This document shows, piece by piece, positions 46,829 to 56,606 of a stretch of 64,000 nt of DNA. Numbering within the stretch: the stretch's first letter is position 1; each line of letters opens with the position of its first letter. Position numbers and translations under genes: made by a program. This DNA comes from Parasphingorhabdus sp. SCSIO 66989 (GTDB lineage Bacteria > Pseudomonadota > Alphaproteobacteria > Sphingomonadales > Sphingomonadaceae), in contig NZ_CP136594.1 of the NCBI RefSeq assembly GCF_032852305.1, positions 2,269,501 through 2,333,500 of the forward strand, written 5' to 3'. Under the pieces are notes generated by a model that was given only the letters and a program-made list of their open reading frames with translations, was not told the origin of the DNA and did not search any database.

Positions 46829-47009
46829 GGCTGCGCCATAATCACTGTTTCATGCGGTTACAACAGTCATTGATCCGCCTTATTGCAACCGATACGCAAA
46901 TTCCACGCAGCGACAGTTGATAAATGGCGCGGCTTTGCTAAGAGGCGGGCACACGTCACATCCCCTCCCTAAAGACCCCTTTTAGGCTCTATTTTCAGGA
47001 AAGACACAC

Positions 47010-48230
47010 ATGGCAAAGATCAAGGTGAAAAACCCCGTCGTTGAAATTGACGGCGATGAAATGACGCGCATCATCTGGCAGTGGATCCGTGAACGCCTGA
47101 TCGAGCCTTATCTCGATATCGACCTGAAATATTATGATTTGTCCGTCGAAAAGCGCGACGAGACCAATGACCGCATCACCGTGGATGCAGCCAATGCCAT
47201 TCGCGAGCATGGCGTCGGCGTCAAATGCGCCACCATCACCCCGGATGAGGCGCGAGTTGAGGAATTTGACCTGAAAAAAATGTGGAAGTCGCCCAATGGC
47301 ACGATCCGCAATATTCTCGGCGGCGTGGTGTTCCGCGAACCGATCGTCATCGACAATGTGCCGCGCCTGGTTCCTGGCTGGACTGATCCGATCGTTGTCG
47401 GTCGTCACGCTTTTGGTGACCAGTATAAAGCCACCGATTTCCGCGTGCCCGGCCCCGGCAAGCTGCGTCTGGTGTTTGAAGGTGAAGACGGCACCAATAT
47501 TGATGAGGAAGTGTTTCAGTTCCCGTCATCGGGCGTCGCCATGGCGATGTATAATCTCGATGACTCGATCCGCGACTTTGCCCGCGCTTCGATGAACTAC
47601 GGCCTTAATCGCGAATGGCCGGTCTATCTCTCGACCAAGAACACGATAATGAAAGCCTATGATGGCCGCTTCAAGGATCTCTTTGAGGAAGTTTTCGAGA
47701 GTGAATTCAAGGAACAGTTTGACAAAGCTGGCATCGAGTATCAGCACCGACTGATCGACGACATGGTCGCCTCGGCGCTGAAATGGAATGGCAAGTTCGT
47801 CTGGGCCTGTAAGAATTATGACGGCGATGTGCAGTCCGACACTGTGGCGCAGGGCTTTGGTTCACTCGGCCTGATGACCTCGGTACTTATGACGCCCGAT
47901 GGCAAGACTGTGGAAGCCGAAGCGGCACATGGCACCGTCACCCGCCACTATCGGATGCACCAGCAGGGCAAGGCGACCTCGACCAACCCGATTGCGTCGA
48001 TCTTCGCCTGGACCCGCGGCCTGATGTATCGCGGCAAGTTTGACGAGACCCCCGATGTGGTCCGCTTTGCCGAAACCCTTGAGCGCGTCTGCATTGAGAC
48101 GGTGGAAAATGGCGATATGACCAAGGACCTCGCCATCCTGATCGGCCCCGATCAAAATTGGATGACGACAGGCCAGTTCTTCGAGGCGATTGTCCAGAAT
48201 CTCGAGAAGGAAATGGGCAACTGGCAATAA
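47010..48230 (+). CDS. icd: NADP-dependent isocitrate dehydrogenase
   Basis: A 406-residue enzyme of the eukaryote-like homodimeric type, converting isocitrate to 2-oxoglutarate with [29 protein letters not shown] (substrate-binding Ser/Asn/Arg), [10 protein letters not shown] and [11 protein letters not shown] are conserved. AGGAAAG precedes ATG 47010. A family C repeat follows the stop and may stop transcription. Confidence 0.97.
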   Translation: MAKIKVKNPVVEIDGDEMTRIIWQWIRERLIEPYLDIDLKYYDLSVEKRDETNDRITVDAANAIREHGVGVKCATITPDEARVEEFDLKKMWKSPNGTIRNILGGVVFREPIVIDNVPRLVPGWTDPIVVGRHAFGDQYKATDFRVPGPGKLRLVFEGEDGTNIDEEVFQFPSSGVAMAMYNLDDSIRDFARASMNYGLNREWPVYLSTKNTIMKAYDGRFKDLFEEVFESEFKEQFDKAGIEYQHRLIDDMVASALKWNGKFVWACKNYDGDVQSDTVAQGFGSLGLMTSVLMTPDGKTVEAEAAHGTVTRHYRMHQQGKATSTNPIASIFAWTRGLMYRGKFDETPDVVRFAETLERVCIETVENGDMTKDLAILIGPDQNWMTTGQFFEAIVQNLEKEMGNWQ

Positions 48231-48237
48231 GCCAATA

Positions 48238-48360
48238 GCCCTCTCACCTTCAGGGGAGAGGGAAGAGCCGCGAAGCGGCGAAGGGAGAGGGGGCGTTCCA
48301 TAAGCGCTGCACAAGTTTACATCCCCCTCCCTTAATCCCTCCCCTGAAGGGGAGGGAGAC
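48238..48360. repeat. Paired palindromic repeat, family C (copy 2)
   Basis: CCCTCTCACCTTCAGGGGAG, core GAGGGGGCGTTCCATAAGCG and a right hairpin CCCTCCCCTGAAGGGGAGGG. The core and right hairpin match copy 1 at 42453-42557. An extra AGAGCCGCGAAGCGGCGAAG hairpin is inserted in the left arm. Confidence 0.85.
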
Positions 48361-48430
48361 ATTATCTTTCTCCGCCCGCGCCCATACTTAAACATTTCAC
48401 AAAATTGCACATTTGGGGCAAAACACTGCC

Positions 48431-50221
48431 ATGGCAGGTGAATTGCAAATTGAAGGCATGTCCGAAGCGCTGGTTATTCTCGGCGCTGCGGGCATCGTTA
48501 TTCCCGCCTTTGCCCGCTTTCGCATCACCCCGATTATCGGTTTCATCCTAGTCGGGATACTGGTCGGGCCATCAGGCTTGGGGAGCCTGACCGACGACTA
48601 TCGCTGGCTCAGTTATGTCACTATTTCCGATACCGAACCGATTGCGCCCTTCGCCGAATTCGGCATCATATTACTGCTCTTCTCGATCGGGTTGGAGCTG
48701 TCTTTCAAGCGGCTCTGGGCGTTGCGCAAGCTGGTCTTTGGCGTGGGTGCGGCCGAACTGGTAATATCCGGCCTGCTGATCGCCATCGCGCTTAACCTCA
48801 TCACGGCACAAAACTGGCAAGGTGCATTAGGCTTAGGTCTTGCCCTCGCCCTCTCCTCCACGGCTCTGGTTTTGCCCATGTCAGGCACCAGCTCGCCTGT
48901 GGGCAAGGCGGCGCTGGCGATGTTGCTGTTTGAGGATGTCGCGATTGTGCCGATCATCTTCCTGCTCGGCGCGATTGCGCCACAGGCTGCGGCGGATGGC
49001 GATGGCTGGACAGGCTTGGTCAATGTCCTGCTGGTCGGCACTTTCGTGATCATCGGCATGATGCTGCTCGGGCGGCTGCTTCTGCCGCAACTCTTCGCTC
49101 AGGCCGCGCGCACCAAGAGCCCCGAACTGTTTCTTGCGGCCAGCCTGTTGGTGGTGATTGTCGCCAGCCTTGCCACCGGTTCCATAGGTCTTTCCCCGAT
49201 TGTCGGCGCGCTCTTGGCGGGGCTGCTGATCGCCGAAACCGAATATGTCGGTGAAGTCGAGGTCATAACCGCGCCGTTTAAAGGGCTCGCACTGGGCGTC
49301 TTCCTGATCACCGTGGGCATGAGCATCGACCTCAGGGTGATAGCGGAAAACTGGGACAGCCTGCTCTTTGCCGTGTGCGGTGTCGTACTGATCAAGGCAA
49401 TGGTCACAGGATTGCTGCTTCGCTTTGCCGGTGCCGCCAGAGGCACGGCGACCGAAGCAGGCGTATTAATGGCCAGTCCGTCGGAAACCACATTGATCGT
49501 CCTCGCCGCTGCAGCAACGGCCAAGTTGATCAACCCCGAAACCGCGCAATTCTGGCAGATTGTCACCGCCATCGGCCTTACCATCACACCGCTATTGGCA
49601 CGGCTTGGGCATGATATTGCCCGCCGGGTCGAACTGGCCACCAGCGAGGAGCCTGAGGCACAGGAAGGCAAAACTGCCGATCGCTCGGTGATTTTCGGCT
49701 TTGGTCGCGTCGGCGTCATGGTCGCCGACATGCTCGACAAGCATGAGCAGCCCTATATCGCCATCGACTCCAATATTGATATGGTAGCGCGTGGTCGGCG
49801 TAACGGCTATGATATTCTGTACGGTGATGTCTCACGCCCAGAGATTATTGACCGCTTGCAGCTCGGCCACGCACGCGCGCTGATTATCACGATGGATGAA
49901 CCGGTACTGGCTGCGCGCATCGTCAAACGGGTACGCGGCTGGGTCCCAGAACTAACGATCATCGCCCGTGCACGTGACACCGATAATGCTGCCGAACTCT
50001 ATCGTGCCGGGGCCAGTGTAGCGGTGCCGGAGACGCTGGAAAGCTCGCTGCAGATATCAGAGGCTGCACTGGTCGACCTCGGCATTGGCATGGGGCCAGT
50101 CCTCGCCTCCATCCACGAAAAACGCGATGAAATGCGTGACAAGATTATGGATGATGGCGAACTGGAAGAGAAACCCTTGCTGAAATCCACCACCCATCCA
50201 GCACGCCCCTATTCGCGCTGA
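48431..50221 (+). CDS. Monovalent cation:proton antiporter, KefB/YbaL type
   Basis: A 596-residue CPA2 antiporter. The N-terminal ~390 residues hold about 12-13 membrane segments (ITPIIGFILVGILVGPSG; LLFEDVAIVPIIFLLGA), then an RCK N domain with the Rossmann motif VIFGFGRVGVMVADML and acidic ...DSN and DVSRPE. Such proteins export K+ in exchange for H+, gated by glutathione adducts in KefB/C. The exact ion is not settled. ATG 48431 is chosen over an upstream TTG. Confidence 0.9.
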   Translation: MAGELQIEGMSEALVILGAAGIVIPAFARFRITPIIGFILVGILVGPSGLGSLTDDYRWLSYVTISDTEPIAPFAEFGIILLLFSIGLELSFKRLWALRKLVFGVGAAELVISGLLIAIALNLITAQNWQGALGLGLALALSSTALVLPMSGTSSPVGKAALAMLLFEDVAIVPIIFLLGAIAPQAAADGDGWTGLVNVLLVGTFVIIGMMLLGRLLLPQLFAQAARTKSPELFLAASLLVVIVASLATGSIGLSPIVGALLAGLLIAETEYVGEVEVITAPFKGLALGVFLITVGMSIDLRVIAENWDSLLFAVCGVVLIKAMVTGLLLRFAGAARGTATEAGVLMASPSETTLIVLAAAATAKLINPETAQFWQIVTAIGLTITPLLARLGHDIARRVELATSEEPEAQEGKTADRSVIFGFGRVGVMVADMLDKHEQPYIAIDSNIDMVARGRRNGYDILYGDVSRPEIIDRLQLGHARALIITMDEPVLAARIVKRVRGWVPELTIIARARDTDNAAELYRAGASVAVPETLESSLQISEAALVDLGIGMGPVLASIHEKRDEMRDKIMDDGELEEKPLLKSTTHPARPYSR

Positions 50222-50298
50222 ACTTTTTTTGATCCCGTTCGCCTCGAGCATATTTTTGGTAAGCTGAAAATTTACTAAGGTCATCGCTATACGTGCTT

Positions 50299-50586
50299 TC
50301 GTCGGCCCCGCGCAGGCGGGGCCAGGGCTATAGAGTCGATTTCAGTCATGTTGAATCGTCATTGCGAGGAGCGAAGCGACGCGGCAATCCAGAGCAAGCG
50401 CGGGTTACCCTGGATTGCTTCGCTACGCTCGCAATGACGTGTTTCAATCTAAATGAAAAAGAGTCTAGTTTCACGCAAAGACGCAAAGACACGAAGATGT
50501 AGCGCAAATCAGAACCTTCTTTGCGCCTTCGCGTCTTTGCGTGAGTCAAAAAGAAAGCCTTGGCCCCGCCTGCGCGGGGCCGACGA
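50299..50586. repeat. Nested composite of three inverted repeats
   Basis: Outer arms at 50299-50329 and 50556-50586 are inverted over 31 bases with one mismatch, each arm itself palindromic (GGCCCCGC...GCGGGGCC). Inside lie a second palindrome at 50357-50439 (GTCATTGCGAGGAGCGAAGC ... GCTCGCAATGAC) and a third at 50471-50544 (TCACGCAAAGACG ... CGTCTTTGCGTGA). The element explains most of the 444-base gap between the antiporter gene and rimK; 50222-50298 and 50587-50665 show no gene. Confidence 0.85.
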
Positions 50587-50665
50587 GACAATGGCACTGT
50601 AAATAGAACAGAGATTCAGCGGATTTGATAGGTCCTCGCCCTAGATAGAAACCTACTAATGCAAA

Positions 50666-51571
50666 CTATCCCCTGCCCTTGGTCTTGGTTCGGCCCGGTT
50701 TCGCCGTGGCCTCGATGAACTGGATAATCTTTCCGGCAATATCTTTCCCGGTGGCATGTTCGATACCTTCCAGCCCCGGCGAACTGTTTACCTCCATAAT
50801 CACCGGGCCATGATTGGAACGCAGGATATCAACCCCTGCGACATTCAGTCCCATCACCTTGGCCGCACGCACGGCAGTGGAACGTTCTTCCGGGGTGATC
50901 TTTATCGGCTTGGCAGAGCCGCCGCGATGCAGATTGGAGCGGAAATCGCCTGCAGCCCCGGTGCGCATCATCGACGCCGCCACCTTGCCTCCAACCACCA
51001 ATATGCGCAGGTCACTCGAACCCGCCTCTTTAATGAATTCCTGCACCAGGATGTTCACATTGGCGCCGCGGAATGCCTCGATCACCGATTTCGCCGATTT
51101 GTCGGTTTCCGCCAGAACCACGCCAATACCCTGTGTGCCCTCAGTCAGCTTGATCACAACCGGCGCACCCCCAACAATTTTCAACACCTCCTCGGTCTTT
51201 TTCGGATCATGCGCGAACGCCGTCACCGGCAGGCCAAGGCCATATTTGGCGAAAATCTGCATCGAGCGCAGCTTGTCCCGGCTGCGGCCAATAGCGACAC
51301 TTTCATTGAGCGGCCAGACCCCCATCATCTCAAACTGGCGCAGCACGGCGAGGCCATATTGGGTGATGGAAGCGCCGATACGCGGAATCACCGCCTCAAA
51401 ACCCGTCATGGGCTGGCCATCATAAAGGATGCTCGGCCGATGTGATGTGATGTTCATCGTGCAGCGCAGCGTATTGAGAATGTGTAGCTCATGCCCGCGT
51501 TGGTCGGCGGCTTCTACCAGACGCTGGTGCGAATAGAGATTGGGGTTTCGCGCCAGCATGGCGATTTTCAT
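50666..51571 (-). CDS. rimK: Ribosomal protein S6 glutamate ligase RimK
   Basis: A 301-residue ATP-grasp enzyme that adds glutamates to the C-terminus of ribosomal protein S6. [37 protein letters not shown] and [20 protein letters not shown] (ATP-binding) are characteristic; [15 protein letters not shown] has the metal ligands. The start overlaps the rimB-like gene by four bases. Confidence 0.94.
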   Translation of the reverse strand: MKIAMLARNPNLYSHQRLVEAADQRGHELHILNTLRCTMNITSHRPSILYDGQPMTGFEAVIPRIGASITQYGLAVLRQFEMMGVWPLNESVAIGRSRDKLRSMQIFAKYGLGLPVTAFAHDPKKTEEVLKIVGGAPVVIKLTEGTQGIGVVLAETDKSAKSVIEAFRGANVNILVQEFIKEAGSSDLRILVVGGKVAASMMRTGAAGDFRSNLHRGGSAKPIKITPEERSTAVRAAKVMGLNVAGVDILRSNHGPVIMEVNSSPGLEGIEHATGKDIAGKIIQFIEATAKPGRTKTKGRG

Positions 51572-52035
51572 CGATCACTCTCCTCCGGCGGGCCCAGCAT
51601 ATAGCGTTTGCGGCAATTCACCAGAAACCCGCGGCGCAGCGCCCTGCGACCGATCAAAATGGGAAAGGTCATGCGGCCGCGATTCGCCAGTGTGAGATGC
51701 CCCAGCCAGTGGAGCTTACCAAGCTGCATGGTCGTTTCTATGACATAGCGAAATTCGCTCTGGCCATTGGAGCTTCTGACCTTGCGCATGGCATGTACCG
51801 GCGCGCGATAGCGTTTGGCGCGCTCGCCCTTATGCGCGCGAAACCAGAATTCGACATGCGGTTCGCCGTCCACCTCGACTGGCCTGATCCGGGTGGCATG
51901 GATCGAGGATGTCGCTGCACCGCTGTCAATCTTGGCTTTGATCCGCTCAAGACCGAGACCCGGCAGATCAACGCATTCGCACCAGCCAATATCCTGCGGC
52001 TTTTTCAGCTTTTTGCGCAGTTTGCGAGTTTTCAT
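51568..52035 (-). CDS. rimB: RimB/retropepsin-like aspartic protease
   Basis: A 155-residue protein of the family annotated as ATP-dependent zinc protease, better described as a retropepsin-like protease. The catalytic Asp37 is in [31 protein letters not shown] ends the core. In Pseudomonas, RimB removes glutamate added to S6 by RimK. The ATGA overlap with rimK gives one unit for adding and removing the tail. The first ~13 residues are strongly basic. Confidence 0.85.
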   Translation of the reverse strand: MKTRKLRKKLKKPQDIGWCECVDLPGLGLERIKAKIDSGAATSSIHATRIRPVEVDGEPHVEFWFRAHKGERAKRYRAPVHAMRKVRSSNGQSEFRYVIETTMQLGKLHWLGHLTLANRGRMTFPILIGRRALRRGFLVNCRKRYMLGPPEESDR

Positions 52036-52081
52036 TAGGCAGCGCTAACATCGGCCCAGTGCACAAGCAAAGCGATAATCT

Positions 52082-52103
52082 CCCCTCCTCTTCAGAGGAG
52101 GGG
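52082..52103. repeat. Family B half element (perfect palindrome)
   Basis: CCCCTCCTCT-TC-AGAGGAGGGG, a single hairpin identical to the outer half of the family B pairs, 8 bases beyond the gdhA stop. On position it could end gdhA transcription. Confidence 0.75.
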
Positions 52104-52111
52104 CTTTATGG

Positions 52112-53467
52112 TTATACCACCCCATAAGCCAGCATCGCGTCGGCAACCTTTTTGAAGCCTGCGATATTGGCGCCTTTAACATAGTCGACATAGCCATCAC
52201 CCTGATCGCCATATTCGACGCATTTGGCGTGGATGCCTTCCATCAACTCATTCAGCATCTGCCCCAGTCGTTCATGGTTCCAGCTAATGCGCTCGGCATT
52301 CTGACTCATCTCCAGACCGGAAACGGCGACGCCACCGGCATTGGCCGCTTTACCCGGGCCGTAGAGGATTTTTGCATCATGAAAGACGCGCACACCCTCG
52401 AGTGTCGTCGGCATATTCGCGCCTTCGGAAACCGCCCGTATGCCATTGTCGACCATTGTTTTGGCTTCGTCACCGCTGAGTTCATTCTGGGTTGCACATG
52501 GAAGCGCCAAATCCGCCTCCACGCCCCAGGGCCGTTCACCCTCATGATAACTCGCGCCGGAAAACTCCTCGGCATATTCACTGATCCGGCCGCGTTTGAC
52601 GGTTTTGAGATGTTTCACCCAATCAATCTTTTCCTGATCAATCCCTTCGGGATCATGGATAAAGCCGCCACTATCAGAAAGGGTCAGCACCTTCCCTCCA
52701 AGCTGGGTTACCCTTTCGGCAGCATGGGTGGCGACATTGCCCGAACCGGAGATGATCACGGTTCTGCCCTCAACATCTTCCCCGGCATGGTTGAGCATAT
52801 CCTGCAGAAAATACACCGCGCCATAGCCGGTGGCTTCAGGCCGCATTTGCGAGCCGCCATATTCTACGCCCTTGCCAGTCAGGACGCCCTCCCAGCGATT
52901 GGTGATCCGCTTATACTGGCCAAACATATAGCCAATTTCACGCGCACCAACCCCAATATCACCCGCAGGCACGTCCGTATCCGGGCCGATATGGCGATAA
53001 AGTTCGGTCATAAAGGACTGGCAGAAGCGCATCACCTCGCTGTCCGATTTGCCGCGCGGATTGAAATTTGCACCGCCCTTGCCACCGCCCATAGGAAGGC
53101 CGGTAAGCGAGTTCTTGAAGGTCTGCTCAAAGGCGAGGAATTTCAGAACGCTTTCGGTCACCGATGGGTGAAAACGGATGCCGCCCTTATAGGGGCCGAT
53201 GGCATTGTTGTTTTGCACCCGCCAGCCACGCTGAACGCGGATATTGTGATTGTCATCTTCCCAGCAGACACGGAATGACACCACACGATCCGGTTCGGCA
53301 ATACGCCGCAATATCTGCGCTTCGTGATATTCTTCCTTGTCGTCGATAAAGTCGAAAATATCCTGCGCAACTTCCTGCACAGCCTGAATAAATTCGGTCT
53401 GGCCCGGATTGCGCTTCTGCACACCGGCCATAAAAGTTTCGAGATCTACGTGATCGGATACTGCCAT
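52112..53467 (-). CDS. gdhA: Glutamate dehydrogenase GdhA
   Basis: A 451-residue hexameric glutamate dehydrogenase of the GdhA (probably NADP) type, assimilating ammonia into 2-oxoglutarate. Lys94 in GPYKGGIRFH and catalytic Lys130 in LPMGGGKGG are present, with PAGDIGVGAREIGYMFGQYK and RPEATGYGAVYF. ATG 53467 has GGAGGGG 7 bases upstream and is preferred to the TTG at 53485. Cofactor preference is inferred from length only. Confidence 0.95.
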   Translation of the reverse strand: MAVSDHVDLETFMAGVQKRNPGQTEFIQAVQEVAQDIFDFIDDKEEYHEAQILRRIAEPDRVVSFRVCWEDDNHNIRVQRGWRVQNNNAIGPYKGGIRFHPSVTESVLKFLAFEQTFKNSLTGLPMGGGKGGANFNPRGKSDSEVMRFCQSFMTELYRHIGPDTDVPAGDIGVGAREIGYMFGQYKRITNRWEGVLTGKGVEYGGSQMRPEATGYGAVYFLQDMLNHAGEDVEGRTVIISGSGNVATHAAERVTQLGGKVLTLSDSGGFIHDPEGIDQEKIDWVKHLKTVKRGRISEYAEEFSGASYHEGERPWGVEADLALPCATQNELSGDEAKTMVDNGIRAVSEGANMPTTLEGVRVFHDAKILYGPGKAANAGGVAVSGLEMSQNAERISWNHERLGQMLNELMEGIHAKCVEYGDQGDGYVDYVKGANIAGFKKVADAMLAYGVV

Positions 53468-53524
53468 GGTCTGCCCCTCCTGCAAAATGCATGGTTTTGA
53501 GCGACCCTGATTTTGATACCTCTA

Positions 53525-53550
53525 AGCGAGTCGTCATGCTGTGACTCGCT
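53525..53550. promoter_or_regulatory. Inverted repeat upstream of gdhA
   Basis: AGCGAGTC (53525-53532) and GACTCGCT (53543-53550) are perfect 8-base inverted arms with a 10-base spacer, 58-83 bases before the gdhA start. A regulator site or a hairpin; no regulator can be named. Confidence 0.35.
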
Positions 53551-53605
53551 GCACTATGCGGAAGATTAGCGTGTTTCGGTTAAATGGCTAGTATGGATTC
53601 GCCAC

Positions 53606-53625
53606 TCGCACTTCGGCAAGTGCGA
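53606..53625. terminator. Hairpin after the SRPBCC-like gene
   Basis: TCGCACTT-CGGC-AAGTGCGA, a perfect 8-pair stem directly after the stop codon at 53626. No T-tract follows on the minus strand, so it is a weak or Rho-assisted terminator at best. Confidence 0.5.
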
Positions 53626-54273
53626 CTATTCAGAATCGTCCGATGCTGGCGCTTCATCCTCGTCATCGGCGTCATCGGAAGTTTCATCCTCAGGAGAGGC
53701 TGCTTCCTCTTCACCATCACTCTCCGGCGCATCGACCACTGGTCCCAATGCCATAGAAAAACGTGACGCCTGTTCACCGATCACGCTATCCACCGCACCT
53801 GCGATAACGTCCTGCGGCAGGCGCATATAGCCGCCGACGACATATTCGAATTTCACTTTGGTTCCGGCATCGGTTGGGGCGAGAGTAACGGTCAAGGTGC
53901 CGTCCACCGCCTCGGATTGCAGCGGGCCCAATGCGCCTGTCATGCGCAGCATCTTGCCCGGTTGGATAAAGACAATGCGCATATGCTCGACGCTGCCGCG
54001 CAGGCCATCGGGTTCGTCTGCCGGGATCTGCTCGCAGAAACAGCCGGATGCCTGGCTGCCCATATAGAAATTAGACGCATCGCCGGTCCAGCTATGCTCT
54101 GCTGACCACCATTTATCCGGTGTGCGCAGCATCGCAAATGTCTCGTCGGGATCAGTCGAGACCTCGACCTCATGAGCAGTTACAAAGCCGAAAGCCTCAA
54201 CGCTCTCTGGCTCGGCATAGGCTGGAAAGCCGGTTGCAGCAGCGATGGCCGCGATCAAAATGGCAAAACGCAT
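53626..54273 (-). CDS. Exported SRPBCC-like protein with acidic tail
   Basis: A 215-residue protein with signal peptide ending FPAYA. The central part resembles SRPBCC/START-fold proteins (VEVSTDPDETFAMLRTPDKWW, GTLTVTLAPTDAGTKVKFEYVV), which bind hydrophobic ligands; assignment is by pattern only. The last ~40 residues are nearly all Asp, Glu, Ser and Ala. It sits next to adk where many relatives carry rpsM-rpsK-rpoA. Confidence 0.75.
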   Translation of the reverse strand: MRFAILIAAIAAATGFPAYAEPESVEAFGFVTAHEVEVSTDPDETFAMLRTPDKWWSAEHSWTGDASNFYMGSQASGCFCEQIPADEPDGLRGSVEHMRIVFIQPGKMLRMTGALGPLQSEAVDGTLTVTLAPTDAGTKVKFEYVVGGYMRLPQDVIAGAVDSVIGEQASRFSMALGPVVDAPESDGEEEAASPEDETSDDADDEDEAPASDDSE

Positions 54274-54322
54274 GGGACTCCCCTCCCTGTCTCTTTATGC
54301 GGAGAGCCTAGGAAGTCGCGGC

Positions 54323-54970
54323 TCAGCTGTCGAGGACTTTGGCGATGGAGGCGCTGACGCTGTCCATATCAGCCATGCCATCGACCCGGCTGACAATGCC
54401 GCGCTCTTCATAGATCGGCAGAATCGGCGCGGTCTTGGCGCGATATTCTTCCATGCGGGTGCGCACGGTTTCTTCATTGTCATCGGGGCGGCGCTTGAAT
54501 TCGGTGCTGCCGCAGCGATCACACACGCCCTCTACTTTGGGCAGCTTGTGCCGATCATGATAGCCCGCGCCACAATTTGCACAGGTGAAGCGGCCGGTGA
54601 TACGATCGATCAGAGCGTCAACATCGACTTCCAACTCGACAACATGGTGCAGCGCGCGGCCGCGTTCTTCGAGAATCTCATCAAGCGAATGCGCCTGTGC
54701 GGCAGTACGCGGATAGCCGTCAAAGATAACGCCGGTGTCAGCATCCAGCGCATCGAGCGCATCGCCGATTAGCGCCGAGACAATATCGTCCGACACAAGT
54801 TCACCTGCATCCATAACCGCTTTGGCCTTCAGACCAACCGGCGTTTGCGCCTTCACCGCGGCGCGCAGCATATCGCCTGTCGACAATTGCACCATGCCGC
54901 GCTGTTCAACCAGCTTATGTGCCTGCGTACCCTTGCCTGCGCCCGGAGGCCCCAAAAGGATGATATTCAC
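54323..54970 (-). CDS. adk: Adenylate kinase (zinc LID form)
   Basis: A 215-residue adenylate kinase. P-loop GPPGAGKGT is at residues 7-15. The LID has four cysteines, Cys130, Cys133, Cys150 and Cys153, forming a zinc site as in Gram-positive enzymes rather than the His/Ser/Asp set of E. coli. Follows secY as usual in the spc operon. Confidence 0.96.
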   Translation of the reverse strand: MNIILLGPPGAGKGTQAHKLVEQRGMVQLSTGDMLRAAVKAQTPVGLKAKAVMDAGELVSDDIVSALIGDALDALDADTGVIFDGYPRTAAQAHSLDEILEERGRALHHVVELEVDVDALIDRITGRFTCANCGAGYHDRHKLPKVEGVCDRCGSTEFKRRPDDNEETVRTRMEEYRAKTAPILPIYEERGIVSRVDGMADMDSVSASIAKVLDS

Positions 54971-55027
54971 TTACCCTACCCCTATTTTGTGCAGCGATTA
55001 TCAGTTTGGACGATCTGCAATTCTAAC

Positions 55028-56395
55028 CTAGCGCAGTCGGCCTTTCAGTTTCGCCTTTTTAATCAGGTCGCCATATTGGTGCGCCAGCAAGTGGCTCTGG
55101 ATCTGGGTCACGGTATCAACCGTCACATTCACCACAATGAGCAAGCTGGTGCCGCCCAGGAAGAAGAGCGGTATGCCAGTCTGCGCGATGACATATTCTG
55201 GCAGCACACAGACAAAGGCGAGATAGGCGGCACCGACCACGGTGATGCGCGTCAGCACATAATCGAGATAGGTGGCGGTGTTCTTGCCCGGACGGATGCC
55301 GGGGATGAAACCGCCATTGCGCTTGAGGTTATCTGCTGTCTCTTCCGGATTGAACACCACGGCGGTGTAGAAGAAGCAGAAGAAGATAATGCCGACGGCA
55401 TAAAGCGTCATATAGACCGGCTGGCCATGTTGCAGCGTCGAGTTGAGCGTCTGCAGCACCGAACCCCAGGTTGTGCTGGTATCGACATTGTTACCGGCAA
55501 ATTGGCTGATCGTCAGCGGCAGCAGCAGCAGCGATGACGCAAAGATCGGCGGGATCACACCAGCGGTGTTGACCTTGAGCGGCAGGTGCGAACGGTCCGC
55601 CTGCATGCCGCCACGCTGTTGCGCGCGTTTGGGATATTGGATCAGCACCCGGCGCTGAGCCCGCTCCATAAAGCAGATGAAGACGATCAGACCGACAATC
55701 ATCACGATGATGCCAATGATCAGACCGGCAGAGATGGTACCTTCGCGGCCCTGTTGGAACATTTGCGACACAAATGTCGGCATCTGCGCGACAATACCGG
55801 CCATAATGATCAGCGAGATGCCGTTACCAATGCCGCGGCTGGTGATCTGTTCACCCAGCCACATCAGGAACATGGTGCCACCAACCAGCGAAATCACCGC
55901 GCCGATACGGAAGGTCAAGCCGGGATCAACCACGGCTTGCACACCGCTGGCAGAGGCAAAGGTCTCAAGTCCCGCAGCGATAAAATAGCCCTGCACCGCA
56001 CACAGGCCCACAGTGCCATAGCGGGTATATTGGTTGAGCTTTTTGCGTCCGCTCTCGCCTTCCTTCTTGATCGCAGCGAGTGTCGGCGACAGGGCTGCCG
56101 CCAGCTGGACCACGATAGAGGCGGTGATGTACGGCATAACGCCGAGCGCGATCAGGCTCATGCGCTCGAGCGAACCGCCGGAAAAGGTGTTGAAGATATC
56201 CAGCACACCGCCCTGGGTTTGCGTCGCGAGCTGCGCCAATGCTGTCGGGTTGACACCCGGAAGCGGCACATAGCTGAGCAGGCGGAAAATCACCAAAGCG
56301 CCGATGGTGAACCAGATACGGTTGCGCAATTCGGTCGCTTGCGAGAATTTTGCCAGACTGAAAGAGCTGGCGATATTATCGGCACGTGTTGCCAT
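55028..56395 (-). CDS. secY: Preprotein translocase subunit SecY
   Basis: A 455-residue channel subunit with ten membrane segments. IMPYITASIVVQL-type GVMPYITASIVVQL, GTMFLMWLGEQIT, GIGNGISLIIMAGI and GGFIPGIRPGKNT are conserved. Separated from rplO by 211 bases that include a terminator, so it may be read from its own promoter. Confidence 0.97.
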   Translation of the reverse strand: MATRADNIASSFSLAKFSQATELRNRIWFTIGALVIFRLLSYVPLPGVNPTALAQLATQTQGGVLDIFNTFSGGSLERMSLIALGVMPYITASIVVQLAAALSPTLAAIKKEGESGRKKLNQYTRYGTVGLCAVQGYFIAAGLETFASASGVQAVVDPGLTFRIGAVISLVGGTMFLMWLGEQITSRGIGNGISLIIMAGIVAQMPTFVSQMFQQGREGTISAGLIIGIIVMIVGLIVFICFMERAQRRVLIQYPKRAQQRGGMQADRSHLPLKVNTAGVIPPIFASSLLLLPLTISQFAGNNVDTSTTWGSVLQTLNSTLQHGQPVYMTLYAVGIIFFCFFYTAVVFNPEETADNLKRNGGFIPGIRPGKNTATYLDYVLTRITVVGAAYLAFVCVLPEYVIAQTGIPLFFLGGTSLLIVVNVTVDTVTQIQSHLLAHQYGDLIKKAKLKGRLR

Positions 56396-56554
56396 GTTTC
56401 AAAACACCTTACAGATTACAGCTACACCCGATTGCATCGGTAAAAAGCTGATCATCATCAATTCGCTTCGCTTCTAGCCGCCCTGCCCCGAACTGTCGAG
56501 TTATCAGAGCCTCAAACCAAGGTTATTCACACCTCTATCGGCCAGAAAAGCAAA

Positions 56555-56584
56555 ACCCCGCAACGCCATATCGGCATGCGGGGT
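56555..56584 (-). terminator. Intrinsic terminator between rplO and secY
   Basis: On the minus strand ACCCCGCA pairs with TGCGGGGT, with an inner TGCC...GGCG, followed by TTTTGCTTTTC. Stem and T-rich tail are in the direction of ribosomal transcription. Confidence 0.75.
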
Positions 56585-56606
56585 CTGCTTGACAAGTCTT
56601 GATCGA

